7,320 nucleotides of DNA from Clostridia bacterium (lineage in GTDB: Bacteria; Bacillota; Clostridia; Oscillospirales; CAG-272): the NCBI GenBank assembly GCA_017397205.1, contig JAFQJX010000173.1, positions 1 through 7,320 on the forward strand, written 5' to 3'. The stretch's first letter is position 1; every line of letters starts with the position of its first letter. The position numbers and the translations under genes were made by a program. Shown in pieces: positions 6,219 through 7,320 of this stretch. A model generated the notes under the pieces. The model was not told the origin of the DNA. It searched no databases and saw only the letters and a list, made by a program, of their open reading frames with translations.

Positions 6219-6247
6219 TTGCATTTTCCCTTTGATTGTGGTATGCT
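6219..6247 (+). promoter_or_regulatory. Possible promoter of the divergent membrane-protein gene
   Basis: A TTGCAT (6219-6224) lies 17 bp from TATGCT (6242-6247), which is preceded by TG one base upstream (6239-6240), an extended -10 arrangement. The -35 match is poor, so the assignment rests mostly on the extended -10 and its location about 25 nt before the start codon. Confidence 0.4.
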
Positions 6248-6261
6248 AATGGTGTTCTGAT

Positions 6262-6266
6262 GGAGG
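6262..6266 (+). promoter_or_regulatory. Ribosome-binding site of the membrane-protein gene
   Basis: GGAGG with a 5-nt spacer to ATG 6272. It decides the start: the in-frame ATG at 6260 overlaps this site, and the TTG at 6236 lies within or next to the putative promoter. Confidence 0.8.
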
Positions 6267-6271
6267 TTGCT

Positions 6272-6718
6272 ATGAAAATAATCCGCTCCCTTTACCGTGC
6301 CCTGCTTCGGGGATGTGCCCTGACAGCCGTTGTTTCCCTCTTTCTCTTTACTACCATGTCGGAGGAAACGGGCAAAAGCTATATGGCAATGACCGACTAC
6401 CTGGCAATTCTGCTCTTTTGTCTTGTCCTTGCCGCAACGGCAGAGCTTTACGGCGTGCGCCGACTGCATATCATGATACGTATTGCCGTACAGTACGCCG
6501 TTTCCATGACCGCCTTTCTGATTATCTACGCGACCGCAGGCAAAATATCAACCGCCCCTGCCACCCTATTCATTTTCATTTTCCTTTACACGGTGGTATT
6601 CGGTGTGATTTGCGGTATCCTCTTCCCTTTGCTGAAGGTAATCGGGTACTATCAGAAGCACCTTTCCTGGACCTCCCCTGAGGAGGAGGCGCGCACCCCC
6701 TATCAAAAGCGATTCTGA
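6272..6718 (+). CDS. Small four-helix membrane protein, unknown function (DUF3021-like topology)
   Basis: Predicted 148-residue integral membrane protein with four hydrophobic segments at about 11-28, 42-60, 69-89 and 97-121. A basic N-terminus (MKIIRSLYRALLR) precedes the first helix, and a hydrophilic tail of about 27 residues (PEEEARTPYQKRF) ends the protein. No signal peptide or catalytic motif is seen. Size, four-helix layout and the basic linker RRLHIMIR between helices 2 and 3 recall the DUF3021 family, which often sits near LytTR regulators, but no such partner is visible here and the assignment is a guess. Support for a real gene is the GGAGG site, a possible promoter, clean hydrophobic periodicity and a following terminator. 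It is divergent from nusB and convergent with the phosphofructokinase gene, so it is probably monocistronic. Confidence 0.85.
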   Translation: MKIIRSLYRALLRGCALTAVVSLFLFTTMSEETGKSYMAMTDYLAILLFCLVLAATAELYGVRRLHIMIRIAVQYAVSMTAFLIIYATAGKISTAPATLFIFIFLYTVVFGVICGILFPLLKVIGYYQKHLSWTSPEEEARTPYQKRF

Positions 6719-6758
6719 TAGAAAAAACTGCGATAGCAGAAAACCAAAAACGTATCAA

Positions 6759-6784
6759 AAAAAGCGGGCTGATGCCCGCTTTTC
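6759..6784. terminator. Bidirectional rho-independent terminator
   Basis: A GC-rich stem AGCGGGC (6763-6769), loop TGAT and GCCCGCT (6774-6780) is flanked by a run of seven A on the left (6757-6763) and TTTT on the right (the last stem T plus TTT at 6781-6783). Read on the minus strand it gives a hairpin followed by a U-run, ending the phosphofructokinase transcript 17 nt after its stop. Read on the plus strand it also ends the membrane-protein transcript, with a shorter, interrupted U-tract. Confidence 0.9.
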
Positions 6785-6796
6785 TCTTATTTTGCT

Positions 6797-7320
6797 TTAT
6801 TTGAGCTTGAAATGATACGGCAAACCGTCTACATAGGTGGGGGATACCTCGCCCTGAATCAGGGGCAGGATATATGCGGCACCCTCCCTTGTAATCCCGT
6901 TGCCCTCCGCGTTGATAAAGGAGTCGGGCAAGGTGCGAATTTGGTTGGCAACCTCCTGCACGTCGGCGTGCCCGACAGTCACCGCATAGGCATCACCCTC
7001 GGCGCGCTTGAGTGTCATGACACAGCCGCTGCCGCCGGCTACGGCGTGAGAAACCGCGGTGGCACCCACACGCAGAGATTCCAGAAGGTCGGTCTGCGAT
7101 GCGGCATGAGCGGCACAGCGCTGAGGCAGGTTGAGCTCAATGGAGCGCACCTTGCACCCGATTTCCCTCTTGACGGTATTTTCAAGAACCTTTGCCGTAC
7201 CTGCAAGATAGCGGTGACCAAAGGCGTCCACGGCGCCGGACTGTCCAAGCGACCCCACGTATTCCCCCTCCGCGTTGCGAATCCCCTCGGAAACGGCAAC
7301 CACGACGTTGGGGTGACGCT
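6797..7320 (-). CDS. pfp: 6-phosphofructokinase, PPi-type, C-terminal part (runs off right edge)
   Basis: Glycolytic enzyme that phosphorylates fructose 6-phosphate, probably with pyrophosphate. The last 173 codons are visible, and the frame stays open to the window edge, so the real start lies outside. Characteristic pieces are VVAVSEGIR near the left end of the visible protein, DAFGHRYLAGT, the clade signature IELNLPQRCAAHAASQTD, a region ending in FINAEGNGIT, and the C-terminus ILPLIQGEVSPTYVDGLPYH. This signature is typical of the phosphofructokinases of Clostridia and relatives often annotated as diphosphate--fructose-6-phosphate 1-phosphotransferase. The residues that decide between ATP and PPi lie in the missing N-terminal half, so donor choice is inferred. 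A GTG at 7303 is an internal valine codon, not the start. The gene is followed by the 6759-6784 terminator. Confidence 0.9.
   Translation of the reverse strand, partial: RHPNVVVAVSEGIRNAEGEYVGSLGQSGAVDAFGHRYLAGTAKVLENTVKREIGCKVRSIELNLPQRCAAHAASQTDLLESLRVGATAVSHAVAGGSGCVMTLKRAEGDAYAVTVGHADVQEVANQIRTLPDSFINAEGNGITREGAAYILPLIQGEVSPTYVDGLPYHFKLK

Noticed and set aside
6728..6739. CTGC-GATA-GCAG inverted repeat as a terminator
   Set aside because: The stem is only 4 bp with no T-run on the plus side; the strong hairpin 24 nt downstream (6763-6780) explains termination.

Overview
The window is a compact, GC-rich chromosomal stretch from an anaerobic-type Firmicute, most likely a clostridial (Oscillospiraceae/Ruminococcaceae-like) gut or environmental bacterium. 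The basis is gene order and protein type: a nusB-xseA-xseB-ispA-tlyA-argR-recN cluster is a classic Firmicutes arrangement, and a TsaD-like paralogue behind nusB, nadK before argR, and a clostridial-type phosphofructokinase next door all point to Clostridia. The species cannot be named from the sequence alone.

Right to left on the minus strand, one nine-gene operon fills positions 1-6125: nusB, a TsaD/Kae1-like gene, xseA, xseB, ispA, tlyA, nadK, argR and recN (recN is cut by the left edge). It starts from a consensus sigma-A-type promoter (TTGACA, 16 bp, TATAAT) at 6156-6183. Genes are packed tightly: ATGA stop/start overlaps join nusB to the TsaD-like gene, xseB to ispA and ispA to tlyA. 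xseA and xseB overlap by 20 nt, and argR and recN are 1 nt apart. No internal terminator is evident.

The operon mixes housekeeping jobs: transcription antitermination (NusB), nuclease activity (XseA/XseB, exonuclease VII), isoprenoid chain synthesis (IspA), rRNA methylation (TlyA), NADP supply (NadK), arginine-responsive regulation (ArgR) and double-strand-break repair (RecN). Compared with the Bacillus subtilis order, folD between nusB and xseA is replaced by the TsaD-like gene, dxs is absent between ispA and tlyA, and nadK is added before argR.

Positions 6272-6718 (plus strand) encode a small four-helix membrane protein of unknown function, divergent from the operon. A hairpin at 6759-6780 separates it from a convergent minus-strand gene, the C-terminal part of a PPi-type 6-phosphofructokinase that runs off the right edge. 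No RNA gene, mobile element or CRISPR array was seen, and no stretch over 300 bases lacks a gene. I see no clear previously undescribed system; the best leads are the TsaD-like paralogue and the divergent membrane protein.
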